Counted from the first letter of the stretch, positions 10,960 to 18,782 are shown. The stretch: DNA of 23,849 nucleotides from Bacteriovoracales bacterium (GCA_007117175.1 SKGZ01000259.1:1-23849); one strand, 5' to 3'. Program-made: numbers and translations. Notes: generated from the letters alone by a model not told the origin.

Positions 10960-11595
10960 CTATGCTTTTTCAACCTGTGTAAAATCTAACTCCACCGGAG
11001 TTGGTCGGCCAAAAATTGAGACGTTCACCTTCAATTTGCCTTTCTCGTTCACTGCTTCCACTGTTCCCACAAACGAGGCAAAAGGTCCTTCAATCACTTT
11101 CACCGAATCTCCAGAAGAGAAAGTATTCGTTCCTCTCTTCTTCTTAAATCCATCAGCCACCTGCCCTAACAGAGCTTGGGCTTCTTCATCGGCAATAGGA
11201 GTCGGCTTATTGCGATCTCCACTCACAAATGAAGTTATTTTGTCAGTATTCTTGACAAGGTGCCATGTTTTATCATTCATCACCATCTTTATCAAGATGT
11301 AACCTGGAAAAAATTTCTTTTTAATATTGCGCTTTTTGCCGCTGACATTGGCAGTCACCGTCTCTTCTGGCAATAAAATATCCGAAAAGCTATCGGCCAT
11401 CTTGTGGTTGATAATGCGCTCTTTTAAAGTTTTAGTCACTCGGTTTTCAAAACCACTTAAAACATGCACCACATACCAACGAAATTCAGGGCCTTCACCG
11501 ATGGCAAAAACACTCTTGTCTCCAAGCACTCCCTGATGAACCTGTTCTTGCTCTGAACCTGTCTCTTCTACTGCCGATGTTGTTTCATCACTCAT
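10960..11595 (-). CDS. nusG: Transcription termination/antitermination factor NusG
   Basis: NusG binds the RNA polymerase clamp, increases processivity, and links polymerase to Rho or to the ribosome. The NGN domain spans about 38-130 (WYVVHVLSGFENRV, then KKFFPGYILIKM). The KOW domain spans about 161-208 (GDSVKVIEGPFASFVGTVEAV). At 211 aa it is about 30 residues longer than E. coli NusG because of an acidic, Glu/Gln/Ser-rich leader before the NGN domain. The start has only a weak AAGGG-type ribosome site about 10 nt upstream. It lies 16 nt after secE, the usual partner. Confidence 0.97.
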   Translation of the reverse strand: MSDETTSAVEETGSEQEQVHQGVLGDKSVFAIGEGPEFRWYVVHVLSGFENRVTKTLKERIINHKMADSFSDILLPEETVTANVSGKKRNIKKKFFPGYILIKMVMNDKTWHLVKNTDKITSFVSGDRNKPTPIADEEAQALLGQVADGFKKKRGTNTFSSGDSVKVIEGPFASFVGTVEAVNEKGKLKVNVSIFGRPTPVELDFTQVEKA

Positions 11596-11611
11596 ATTTA
11601 TTACCCTTACC

Positions 11612-12004
11612 TTAGTAAAAAGCGGGAAGCTGACTTAAAACCCAACCTGCTCCCATATCAAACATACCTAAAATAAACCCCACAATCGTCACTAACACCA
11701 TCACCACTAAAGTAGTGCGAAAAGTCTCGGAGCGATCGGGAAAAACCACCTTAATCATCTCGTTATAAGTCTCTACTAAAAAGCGAGAACTGGTTTTATG
11801 CTTAATCACAATTAAGAATGCTAAAGCAGAAAAAGCAATCGCCACCATCTGCGCCACAATCATAAAATTAGCAATTTTCACTTCTAATTCAAACCAATCC
11901 CCTAACTGCAAAAAAAAGCGGTAAAGAATTTGAAAAAGAAAAAAGCAACCAAGCGCTAGACCACCATAGATCCACTTGCGTCCGTCATTATTATCTGCGA
12001 TCAT
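11612..12004 (-). CDS. secE: Preprotein translocase subunit SecE
   Basis: SecE is the essential clamp subunit of the SecYEG protein-conducting channel in the inner membrane. The 130-aa protein has three predicted membrane helices (about 14-32, 46-67 and 99-125), like the long E. coli form and unlike the single-helix SecE of many other bacteria. The conserved amphipathic segment before the last helix is present (SSRFLVETYNEMIKVVFPDRSE). It is the first gene of the leftward cluster. A possible promoter lies about 40 nt upstream, and the ribosome site is weak (GGGTGG). Confidence 0.95.
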   Translation of the reverse strand: MIADNNDGRKWIYGGLALGCFFLFQILYRFFLQLGDWFELEVKIANFMIVAQMVAIAFSALAFLIVIKHKTSSRFLVETYNEMIKVVFPDRSETFRTTLVVMVLVTIVGFILGMFDMGAGWVLSQLPAFY

Positions 12005-12043
12005 AAACCACCCATTTTAAATATGAAAAAAACGTGAAATCTC

Positions 12044-12072
12044 CTTATACACTCATTAAAACAAAAATTGAA
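12044..12072 (-). promoter_or_regulatory. Possible promoter of the secE-nusG-rpl-rpo cluster
   Basis: On the leftward strand, TTCAAT (complement of 12067-12072) and TATAAG (complement of 12044-12049) are separated by 17 nt. The -10 is good (5 of 6) and the -35 poor (3 of 6). Transcription would start near 12037, giving a leader of about 33 nt before secE. The whole divergent gap to the MFS gene is only 82 bp, so promoters for both must fit in it. Called from sequence only. Confidence 0.35.
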
Positions 12073-12086
12073 CTAGTTTTTTTACC

Positions 12087-13301
12087 ATGACGACGCAGGG
12101 CATTAAAAATGAAACACTCCTTGTCTATTTATTGGCGGCCAGCGAGTTTTGCCACGTGCTGGACTTTGTCATTATGATGCCCTTGGCTCCCACCTTTATG
12201 CGCGAATTCTCCATCTCCGCCCAGCAGTTTGCCCTGCTGGTTTCCAGCTATAGCCTCAGTGCTGCGCTGTTTGCCATCTTAGTAGGACTCATTGCTGATT
12301 TCTTTGAACGCAAAAAATTTTTATTGATTATGTTCACTGGCTTTATTGCTGGAACAGTTTTTTGTGCAATGGCCCAAAGCTATCCTCAGCTGATGACGGC
12401 ACGTGTCATTACCGGAGCCTTTGGCGGAGTCATCAATGTGGCCATCTTTTCGATTCTAGCCGAAATTGTTCCCTACGCCCGCCGCGGCCGGGCCACCGGA
12501 GTGGTCATGTCCGCCTTTTCCATGGCCTCAGTGCTGGGAGTTCCTCTAGGGCTCACTTTGGCCTTAGCTCAAGGCTCCTCCAGAGCTCCCTTTTGGGCCA
12601 TCGCACTCTTTGCCAGCGCCATCTACTTGCTGATCTTACTGATCTTTCCCAAACTCAAGGAGCATCTCAAAGAAAATCAATCCTTTCAAATCACTCACAC
12701 CCTACGACGCTACTTAATGGTTTTCACTCACCCTACTCACTTACAAAGTTTTTTCATCGTGGGCATTCTCACCTTTAGCACCTTTAGTTTAATTCCTTTC
12801 ATCAGTCCCTTTGCCGTTAACAACCTAGGAATTTTAGAAGAAGACTTACGTTTGATCTATTTGGTGGGTGGCTTTTTTACTGTGCTGTCCTCTCGCCTGA
12901 TCGGAATCGCCTGCGATCATTTTGGAGTACTCAAAGTTTTCTTAACAGTTGGTTTGGCCTCAACTCTACCCATGATTGGCTATACCCATCTATGGCCAAT
13001 GCCACTTTATCTGATTTTGACGATGACTACTTTATTTATGATGTTAGCCTCTGGTCGCTTTGTGCCCACTATGACTTTAGTGACTCAAATTCCACCCATG
13101 GATCAACGGGCCACCTTTATGTCCATCTTAAGTTCTTCTCGCTCATTTTGCATGTCTTGTGCTGCTTTTTTGGCCGGGCTTTTTATTACCACCCAGCCAG
13201 ATGGTTCACTGCAGGGCTACCCGCAAGTCAGTTATCTTTCGGTGAGTTTAACCTTGCTGGCCTTGTTTTTGTTTGCAAGATTGTATCAGAAAGTGCGCTG
13301 A
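12087..13301 (+). CDS. MFS transporter, drug/metabolite efflux type (DHA1-like)
   Basis: This is an inner-membrane major facilitator protein of 404 aa with about 12 hydrophobic helices, probably a proton-driven exporter. Motif A between helices 2 and 3 reads GLIADFFERKK (67-77), with the key Asp71 but Glu in place of the usual Gly. A motif B-like Arg lies at 106 (ARVITGAFGG). The antiporter motif C region in helix 5 reads SVLGVPLG (148-155). Helix 1 has an Asp (FCHVLDFVIMMPLAP) seen in many efflux-type relatives. The substrate cannot be told. No Shine-Dalgarno is visible before the ATG at 12087. It is transcribed divergently from secE. Confidence 0.85.
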   Translation: MTTQGIKNETLLVYLLAASEFCHVLDFVIMMPLAPTFMREFSISAQQFALLVSSYSLSAALFAILVGLIADFFERKKFLLIMFTGFIAGTVFCAMAQSYPQLMTARVITGAFGGVINVAIFSILAEIVPYARRGRATGVVMSAFSMASVLGVPLGLTLALAQGSSRAPFWAIALFASAIYLLILLIFPKLKEHLKENQSFQITHTLRRYLMVFTHPTHLQSFFIVGILTFSTFSLIPFISPFAVNNLGILEEDLRLIYLVGGFFTVLSSRLIGIACDHFGVLKVFLTVGLASTLPMIGYTHLWPMPLYLILTMTTLFMMLASGRFVPTMTLVTQIPPMDQRATFMSILSSSRSFCMSCAAFLAGLFITTQPDGSLQGYPQVSYLSVSLTLLALFLFARLYQKVR

Positions 13302-13303
13302 TT

Positions 13304-13340
13304 TGGTGTTAATTTAAGAGCAGACTTTAAATTGACACCA
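13304..13340. repeat. 14-bp inverted repeat overlapping the ATPase -35 box
   Basis: TGGTGTTAATTTAA (13304-13317) and TTAAATTGACACCA (13327-13340) pair over 14 bp with one G-T wobble and a 9-nt loop. The right arm contains the TTGACA of the next gene's promoter. No U-run follows, which argues against a simple terminator for the MFS gene although the stem begins 3 nt after its stop. A repressor operator or a dual-purpose element is inferred. Confidence 0.6.
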
Positions 13341-13360
13341 CCTCGAACTTGTAATATATT
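13332..13360 (+). promoter_or_regulatory. Near-consensus sigma-70 promoter of the ATPase gene
   Basis: A perfect -35 (TTGACA, 13332-13337), a 17-nt spacer and TATATT (13355-13360, 5 of 6) form the best vegetative promoter in the window. The -10 ends 6 nt before the ATG at 13367, so transcription should begin at or within a base of the start codon, giving a leaderless mRNA. Confidence 0.8.
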
Positions 13361-13366
13361 GAAATC

Positions 13367-14542
13367 ATGTATGCTCGAGAAATTTCTTCTTGCCTAAAAA
13401 AATCATTAAATCATTACCCCATTCTCACATTATTGGGTCCAAGACAGTCGGGCAAAACAACACTAGTTCGAAACCTTTTTAAAGATTTTAGTTATCACAC
13501 TCTGGAAGACCCTGACACCAGACAAATTGCCCAAGAAGACCCAAGAGGTTTTCTTAAAAAACTTTCCCATAAGGCCATCTTAGATGAAATTCAGCGTGTT
13601 CCCATACTCACCTCCTACTTGCAAACAATTGTTGATGATCCAAAAAACAAAAGTCAATTCATCCTCACTGGCTCTAATAGTCTTTTACTCACTGATTCAA
13701 TAACCCAGTCCTTGGCAGGTCGTACTGAACTTTATGAGCTACCACCCTTATCACTTTCTGAAATTGTACAAAAAAATAATAACCCCCAACTCAATGATCT
13801 GCTCTTTTATGGAGGCTACCCCAGAATCCATCAAGAGAAACTTGACCCTACTCGCTGGCTGAAAAGCTATTTTCAACTGTATGTGGAAAAAGATATCAGG
13901 CAAATCACCAATATTAGTCAAATTGACCTCTTTGAAAAATTTGTCAAACTCACAGCTGGTCGAGTGGGCCAATTAATCAATGCTTCATCACTGGCCAATG
14001 AAGTTGGCTTAAGTAGTCCAACCATCTCACAATGGATCACCGCTTTAAAGTCTACTTTTATCTGTTTTACTTTGAATCCTCATTTTAAAAATTTTAACAA
14101 AAGAATTGTAAAGACTGCTAAAATTTACTTTTATGATACTGGTCTACTCTGTTACTTACTTGGCATCACTTCTAGCGATCAACTAAGTATTCATCCTTTA
14201 AGAGGGCAAATCTTTGAAAACTTTATTATTAGCGAATCTTTTAAAAAGAAAATGAACAAAGGGCAAGATACCAATTTTTATTTCTGGCGAGATCAAAAGG
14301 GGCATGAAATTGACTTAATTGAAGATCGCTCCAGTTATCTCTTTCCCGTTGAAATTAAACTCAGCCAAACCTTTCACCCGCAATTTATTAAAAATATTCA
14401 ATACCTTAATCAATTACAAGAAAAGGATATCAATCTCTGCCAACCCAAAGGACAAGTGATTTATGGTGGTGAGAATGAGAGGTTCTTTAAAGAAGTCCAA
14501 ATCATCCCTTGGCGAGAATACATAACACAATCAAGGTGCTAA
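13367..14542 (+). CDS. AAA-family ATPase with DUF4143 domain
   Basis: The 391-aa protein belongs to the widespread AAA_14/DUF4143 family, whose cellular role is poorly defined. Walker A is GPRQSGKTT (24-32), Walker B is AILDEIQ (70-76, Asp73-Glu74), the sensor strand is FILTGSNS (98-105), and an Arg lies at 119 in SLAGRTE. The C-terminal domain has a PD-(D/E)xK nuclease-like signature: Asp316 in GHEIDLI, then Glu329-x-Lys331 in PVEIKLS. In this family the fold is often recognised but nuclease activity is unproven. The start MYAREI fits relatives, which begin about 20 residues before Walker A. There is no Shine-Dalgarno; see the promoter at 13332. The 3' end overlaps the convergent gene by 12 bp. 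No obvious toxin or restriction partner is adjacent. Confidence 0.9.
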   Translation: MYAREISSCLKKSLNHYPILTLLGPRQSGKTTLVRNLFKDFSYHTLEDPDTRQIAQEDPRGFLKKLSHKAILDEIQRVPILTSYLQTIVDDPKNKSQFILTGSNSLLLTDSITQSLAGRTELYELPPLSLSEIVQKNNNPQLNDLLFYGGYPRIHQEKLDPTRWLKSYFQLYVEKDIRQITNISQIDLFEKFVKLTAGRVGQLINASSLANEVGLSSPTISQWITALKSTFICFTLNPHFKNFNKRIVKTAKIYFYDTGLLCYLLGITSSDQLSIHPLRGQIFENFIISESFKKKMNKGQDTNFYFWRDQKGHEIDLIEDRSSYLFPVEIKLSQTFHPQFIKNIQYLNQLQEKDINLCQPKGQVIYGGENERFFKEVQIIPWREYITQSRC

Positions 14543-17512
14543 ATTATTAATACGCTCATACTCTAACCTTAATAAGCTTAACTTGTCTTCAAGTCCCTTA
14601 ATATCAGCCGGACTCATTGAAATGGAACCTGCTTTGGCACGGTTCAGAGTATGCTGCCCTCTTTCAATTAAATCATTCACCTGACTAGCATTACTGTTTT
14701 TATACATCCTAGCATTATCAGGAGTGAGGTCTCGGTAAATATTGCGCCATTCTTGTTCACTGCTAATTTGCCTGGCCATTACATCATTAAAATTCGTCGA
14801 ATGTTTTTTTACCACCTTAGAGGCGTGTTTGCGTAGATTCTCTTTTTTTGCTAATGTTGTTTCTAACTCTGTTTTACGACTTCTAAATCTTATGGCCATG
14901 TCTCCTAGATCGCTAGAATCCAATGCCTGATCAATCTGCTGAATCTGACCTTTAATCTTATTGATATTAGAACTCATTTCATCTTGAATATTTCCCCAAG
15001 TGATCTGTCCATTGTCGGCTCTTCTCGAAATAACTCTTTCGTCAAAATCCGCAAAGGAATTAGACTCTCTGTAAATTCTCTTCATCTCGTCACGATTTAT
15101 TGCTCTGCTTGTTTGACTAGAGGGAGAGGACGCGCTCGACCTTGCAGTTGAAGTCGTCGCTGTTGGCGGTGTAAGTTGATCAAAGTTCACTGCGCTATAT
15201 CCTTCAACCTTAAGCCTATTGACTACTGTTCTATCCATGGTCTTAATAAGAGCTTCTATTTCAGAACTGGCACTTGCAAAATCTCCCCCTTGAGACTGAA
15301 GAAATCGGTATTGATTGACCAGATCCTCTTGCAGAGCAAATAGATCTGTACTATTGCCACCTCTTCTATAGTCTCGTATCGCCTGATTAATTCTATTTCC
15401 ATTTTCACTTTTTAATCTTTTAGTTAAAGTGCTAACACTGGTGGAGTCATTATCTTTAATGGCTTTTTGAATTCTAGCATATGCACTTGCACCAGTTCCC
15501 TGGCCGACAATTCCATTTTCCATCAGGATTCTTATTTCTTGCGAGTTGAATCCAGCCTCTTCTAAGATTCTTCTTTTTTGCAATAACTGTGTCTTAGTAT
15601 AGTTTTCTAACCCTGCCAGATTCACACCATCTCTACCTATTTGACCCGCCCCTACTCTGTGAGCTTCTATGACCGCATCGGCTTGTTGGGGCGTTAATTG
15701 GCGATTGAGTTTTTGCTGTGCATAGGCTGTCCTCTGACGATTACTGGCGTCTGGAGAAACCATAACTCGCCCAGTTCTGGCACTGGTCACGGTAGGAGCA
15801 ACTGCTGCTCTACCTCTAAGAAGAGATTCTGTGGTTCGTTGACCCGCTTGAAAAACACGAGCCTCAAATCTTGCCAATTGCCTCACAGGTTGAGTAGCGG
15901 TACGCGCCGCTCTTGAAGCAAGAGAGACCGGTGCACTTTGAGCGGCTGCTCTGGCCATGGCACTGGCCGCTTGAAAAGCCGGTGTTTGTTTAATTTGCGC
16001 CACATGCCTTAAAGTCCGTGCTGCCGTGGTGCGGGCCGCTGCTGCTGCCGCGGAAGCTGCAGCTCGAGCTCCTCCCGCTACTCGTGTCGCCCTGGAAGCT
16101 CGACCAAGGTGAGCAAAACGAGATGTCATTTTAGCATACTGACCTGAAGCTCTTAAACTTGCTGAGATGGCCCTTGCTCCTGCACTCACTCCCTTAGAGA
16201 CAGCTCCCGCCGCAAAGGCAATCCCCACTATCTCTCCTCCCAAATAACCCATACCACTACAAAAAGCGCTGATCTTATCTGCTGAAGTTAAGCAATTCCA
16301 GTCTGCTGGCTGCAAACACTCTCCACTCATCGTGGCCGGATTGGACCACTCAGCACACATCAAATCGTGAGTGACAAATTCTTTAAACATTTCGGAAACA
16401 GCATTAAACTTCTCCCTGGCCCAATCTCCTAAGTTTCTTTTGGCCTTACCCATCTCCTCATCATCTAATTCACCCAATGTTGTTTGCTTATCAGCACTGG
16501 TATCTTCCACCCCACGAATCCAACTCCAAAAATGACTGGCCTGTTGACCTACCCACTTGGCCCCCATCTTTAATAAATCCCAAATACCTGAAATAGCTGA
16601 CACTATACTTTTAAAAAAACCCACAATCATCTGCTGCAAACAACCTGCCTCTGGACTATTTTGGCAGCGTTCTTGAATCGCTTTTGGCTGAGTACCTATT
16701 TGAAAAAAACCCAAATCAAAACTCAATGCATTCGTCGCTGCACACATCAACTCACGACCAAAGTTATCGTTCTCCTTTTTGGCCTGACAGTCCACCGCTG
16801 CTTGCAGCTCTTCATCCAAAAGTGATTGTGCTTCATTGCAACCAAGACTCTGATCATCTGCACTTTCAATTTTATCCGCTACCCGCTCAATGCGATTGGC
16901 ACCATCTGCAATACGATGACTAAGGCTCTGACACAATAGAACTGCGCGCAGATCTTCTTCATTTTGCACAGGACAATTGTCTTCAAATTGCTTCAGGTCA
17001 CTTTCTAGAATATTAGTGAGATGCTGAAGATTCGAATTCAAATTGCTAATATCTTTTGAGTCACTCACCGCTGGCAACGGCTCCAAATCAGCAACTGCTG
17101 GAGACATATGAATTTTGAGCGCGCGACACATTGCTGTGTGGGCTTGCCGACCTTTACCTTCATTACAAATCTGGCTGATGGCCTCAGCGCTATCCCAAAA
17201 AAGCTCCGGATTTAAATTCACATCAACTTGCTCTTCACTCTCTGCAGTTAACCTGCGACAATTGGCAAAAGAAGAGTTGCGGGCCTGAGCTGTGTCAATA
17301 GGCACACAGGCCCGTGCACCAAAAACCGCCGGGTTGCACATCATCTGCCCTGAATCACAGTCTGAAACTTGAGAATAAAAACGATTGCCCTGTGCTGGAT
17401 CACAACCTCCAGAGCTATTGCGAGTGGCAGGCCAGCCACCTATTAAGCAAGTATAAGACTCGGCTAGCGAAGAAAAAGAAAAAAGCAAGAATAAAAGTAA
17501 AGACCATCTCAC
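14531..17512 (-). CDS. Large exported protein, Cys-rich N half and Ala/Arg-rich C half
   Basis: I do not recognise a named family. From the GTG at 17512 the protein has 993 aa. A longer GTG start at 17521 is possible, but the chosen one overlaps the upstream stop as GTGA and has GGAG 8 nt before it. A signal peptide ends near SSLAES (residue 18). Residues 20-418 hold 19 cysteines; none occurs after 418. A hydrophobic Gly/Ala segment follows (421-440), then an Ala/Arg-rich stretch (about 475-560). A distinct block at 607-672 contains LTPQQADAVIEAHRVG and AGFNSQEIRILMENGIVG. A Ser/Thr-rich linker (780-803) precedes a long helical, probably coiled-coil tail (805-990). It is the second gene of a pair. 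The layout recalls large surface or effector proteins, but no catalytic motif is visible. Confidence 0.85.
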   Translation of the reverse strand: MRWSLLLFLLFSFSSLAESYTCLIGGWPATRNSSGGCDPAQGNRFYSQVSDCDSGQMMCNPAVFGARACVPIDTAQARNSSFANCRRLTAESEEQVDVNLNPELFWDSAEAISQICNEGKGRQAHTAMCRALKIHMSPAVADLEPLPAVSDSKDISNLNSNLQHLTNILESDLKQFEDNCPVQNEEDLRAVLLCQSLSHRIADGANRIERVADKIESADDQSLGCNEAQSLLDEELQAAVDCQAKKENDNFGRELMCAATNALSFDLGFFQIGTQPKAIQERCQNSPEAGCLQQMIVGFFKSIVSAISGIWDLLKMGAKWVGQQASHFWSWIRGVEDTSADKQTTLGELDDEEMGKAKRNLGDWAREKFNAVSEMFKEFVTHDLMCAEWSNPATMSGECLQPADWNCLTSADKISAFCSGMGYLGGEIVGIAFAAGAVSKGVSAGARAISASLRASGQYAKMTSRFAHLGRASRATRVAGGARAAASAAAAAARTTAARTLRHVAQIKQTPAFQAASAMARAAAQSAPVSLASRAARTATQPVRQLARFEARVFQAGQRTTESLLRGRAAVAPTVTSARTGRVMVSPDASNRQRTAYAQQKLNRQLTPQQADAVIEAHRVGAGQIGRDGVNLAGLENYTKTQLLQKRRILEEAGFNSQEIRILMENGIVGQGTGASAYARIQKAIKDNDSTSVSTLTKRLKSENGNRINQAIRDYRRGGNSTDLFALQEDLVNQYRFLQSQGGDFASASSEIEALIKTMDRTVVNRLKVEGYSAVNFDQLTPPTATTSTARSSASSPSSQTSRAINRDEMKRIYRESNSFADFDERVISRRADNGQITWGNIQDEMSSNINKIKGQIQQIDQALDSSDLGDMAIRFRSRKTELETTLAKKENLRKHASKVVKKHSTNFNDVMARQISSEQEWRNIYRDLTPDNARMYKNSNASQVNDLIERGQHTLNRAKAGSISMSPADIKGLEDKLSLLRLEYERINNLAP

Positions 17513-18024
17513 TTTAAACACTCCATTTTCTTAATAGCGTTTTGTAATTCTTTTAATTGCTGTGTTTCACTTTTTAAGCTCACTGACTTCAGATGAATTA
17601 ATTCTCCTTGGCAATAACCATAATAGGTCATCTCTTGAATCACCTTATCTAGTTTTTGGTAAGTAAAGCCAATGGAAAAAAACTGCTCCGAACTTTGAAT
17701 ATTAAAAAGTTGCGGCTGAATCGGATCCAGAAACTTAAAGCCTCGACTCTGGCTCCAGCGCTGTCTTTCTTGGTAATAACTTTGAGGTTCCTTGTGCAAG
17801 GTCTGTAAATCAAACTTAAGATCCTTGACCCCCGTGATCGTTAGACTTAGATTGCTTCTAAAGTTGTTTTGATAATCAGCTAACCAAACATGGGAAAATC
17901 CCATAAAGTCTTTTTCATACTGCCAGGCAAGATTGAATTTTACTTTTTGCTCAATCACCTTCTGCTCAGCTAAAGCAAAAAAACTAATAAAAAATAAAAT
18001 AAAGCACACAGCTCTGCAGATCAT
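17509..18024 (-). CDS. Small exported protein of unknown function
   Basis: This is an unrecognised 171-aa protein with a clear signal peptide (MICRAVCFILFFISFFALA, cleavage near 19). The mature part is polar and aromatic-rich (several Trp and Tyr, e.g. LAWQYEKDFMGFSHVW), looks mostly beta-rich, and ends in a short helix (SETQQLKELQNAIKKMECLK). It has two mature cysteines (138 and 169) that could form a disulfide in the periplasm. Its TGA stop overlaps the GTG start of the 993-aa gene, so the two are probably translated together and may act together. No ribosome site is visible. The sequence just upstream resembles a sigma-28-type promoter, which is weak evidence. Confidence 0.8.
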   Translation of the reverse strand: MICRAVCFILFFISFFALAEQKVIEQKVKFNLAWQYEKDFMGFSHVWLADYQNNFRSNLSLTITGVKDLKFDLQTLHKEPQSYYQERQRWSQSRGFKFLDPIQPQLFNIQSSEQFFSIGFTYQKLDKVIQEMTYYGYCQGELIHLKSVSLKSETQQLKELQNAIKKMECLK

Positions 18025-18110
18025 AATCTAACTATCGGAATTAACTTAATTAAACTTGATTAACGGACTAAAATGAGCCACTATGCGTCATAATCTTCAC
18101 ACTATAAACA

Positions 18111-18139
18111 TTGACTTGTGACAATTTATTTGATTTAAG
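18111..18139 (+). promoter_or_regulatory. Promoter candidate for the 199-aa exported protein
   Basis: TTGACT (5 of 6), a 17-nt spacer and TTTAAG (4 of 6) lie upstream of a strong GGAGG ribosome site and the ATG at 18169. Transcription would start near 18146, giving a leader of about 23 nt. The spacing is right; the -10 is mediocre. Confidence 0.45.
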
Positions 18140-18168
18140 GGTGGCACTTTTGACTTTGGAGGTTAAAT

Positions 18169-18768
18169 ATGAAATTTTTCGCAATCACATTCACTTTACT
18201 CATCAGTGCTCAATTCAGTTTTTCCGAGGCACTAACTTTAAAAAACACCGCTCGAATTTTGCCAACAGAACCAAAAACGGGTGATCTCTACATTAAAGTT
18301 TACACAGATGAACAAAATTCTCTAGTGAGCTTTCAGCGCTGTGTCTACAATGTCAAAGATAGCTGCTTCAATCTTGGCCTTAATGAAACTTATACCGTTC
18401 AGGAGCTAGAAAGCAAAAGTAGAGGGGCCAGTCAAAGCTTCTACCTAAGCCTGTTTAGCTATGTCACCATCACCTCGATTACCACTTACGCTGGCGCACG
18501 TCTTGTCGCAGGTCCCTCCACCATTGGCACTGGCTCTGGTTATGGTCGCACGGTTGGAGACGCTCTAGAAAGGTTAACACAAATAGTTGGAGGAGTACTT
18601 GGTTTCTCTGCTTCCACCGCGGGATTCGTTCTTTTTGCCAATCCTATAAAGTACAATCGTACACGTATTGATGTCAATCGCTCAATGAAAGCAGTGCAGG
18701 AGGAAGCTGACGTACACGTCAATGATATCCATAGGCTCATCTCTAATTTAGAGAACTTATTAAATTAA
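18169..18768 (+). CDS. Exported, probably membrane-associated protein of unknown function
   Basis: This is an unrecognised 199-aa protein. A signal peptide covers about 1-20 (MKFFAITFTLLISAQFSFSE). A polar domain with a likely disulfide (Cys58 and Cys66) follows, then two hydrophobic segments (about 88-112 and 135-157) separated by a Gly-rich loop (114-129, TIGTGSGYGR). A short helical tail (170-199) ends the protein. The two segments could form a membrane hairpin with the loop on one side. GGAGG lies 7 nt before the ATG, the best ribosome site in the right half. It is followed by a long hairpin and then the protease gene on the same strand, but no functional link is evident. Confidence 0.8.
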   Translation: MKFFAITFTLLISAQFSFSEALTLKNTARILPTEPKTGDLYIKVYTDEQNSLVSFQRCVYNVKDSCFNLGLNETYTVQELESKSRGASQSFYLSLFSYVTITSITTYAGARLVAGPSTIGTGSGYGRTVGDALERLTQIVGGVLGFSASTAGFVLFANPIKYNRTRIDVNRSMKAVQEEADVHVNDIHRLISNLENLLN

Positions 18769-18782
18769 AAAATATCCCTCTT

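Noticed and set aside
12362..12778. 138-aa open frame inside the MFS gene on the same strand
   Set aside because: It is an out-of-frame shadow of a transporter with clear membrane helices; its composition is not protein-like.
18141..18160. Possible sigma-54 promoter (GTGGCAC) before the 199-aa gene
   Set aside because: The -24 half is good, but the -12 position reads ACTTT instead of TTGCW and the required GC is missing.
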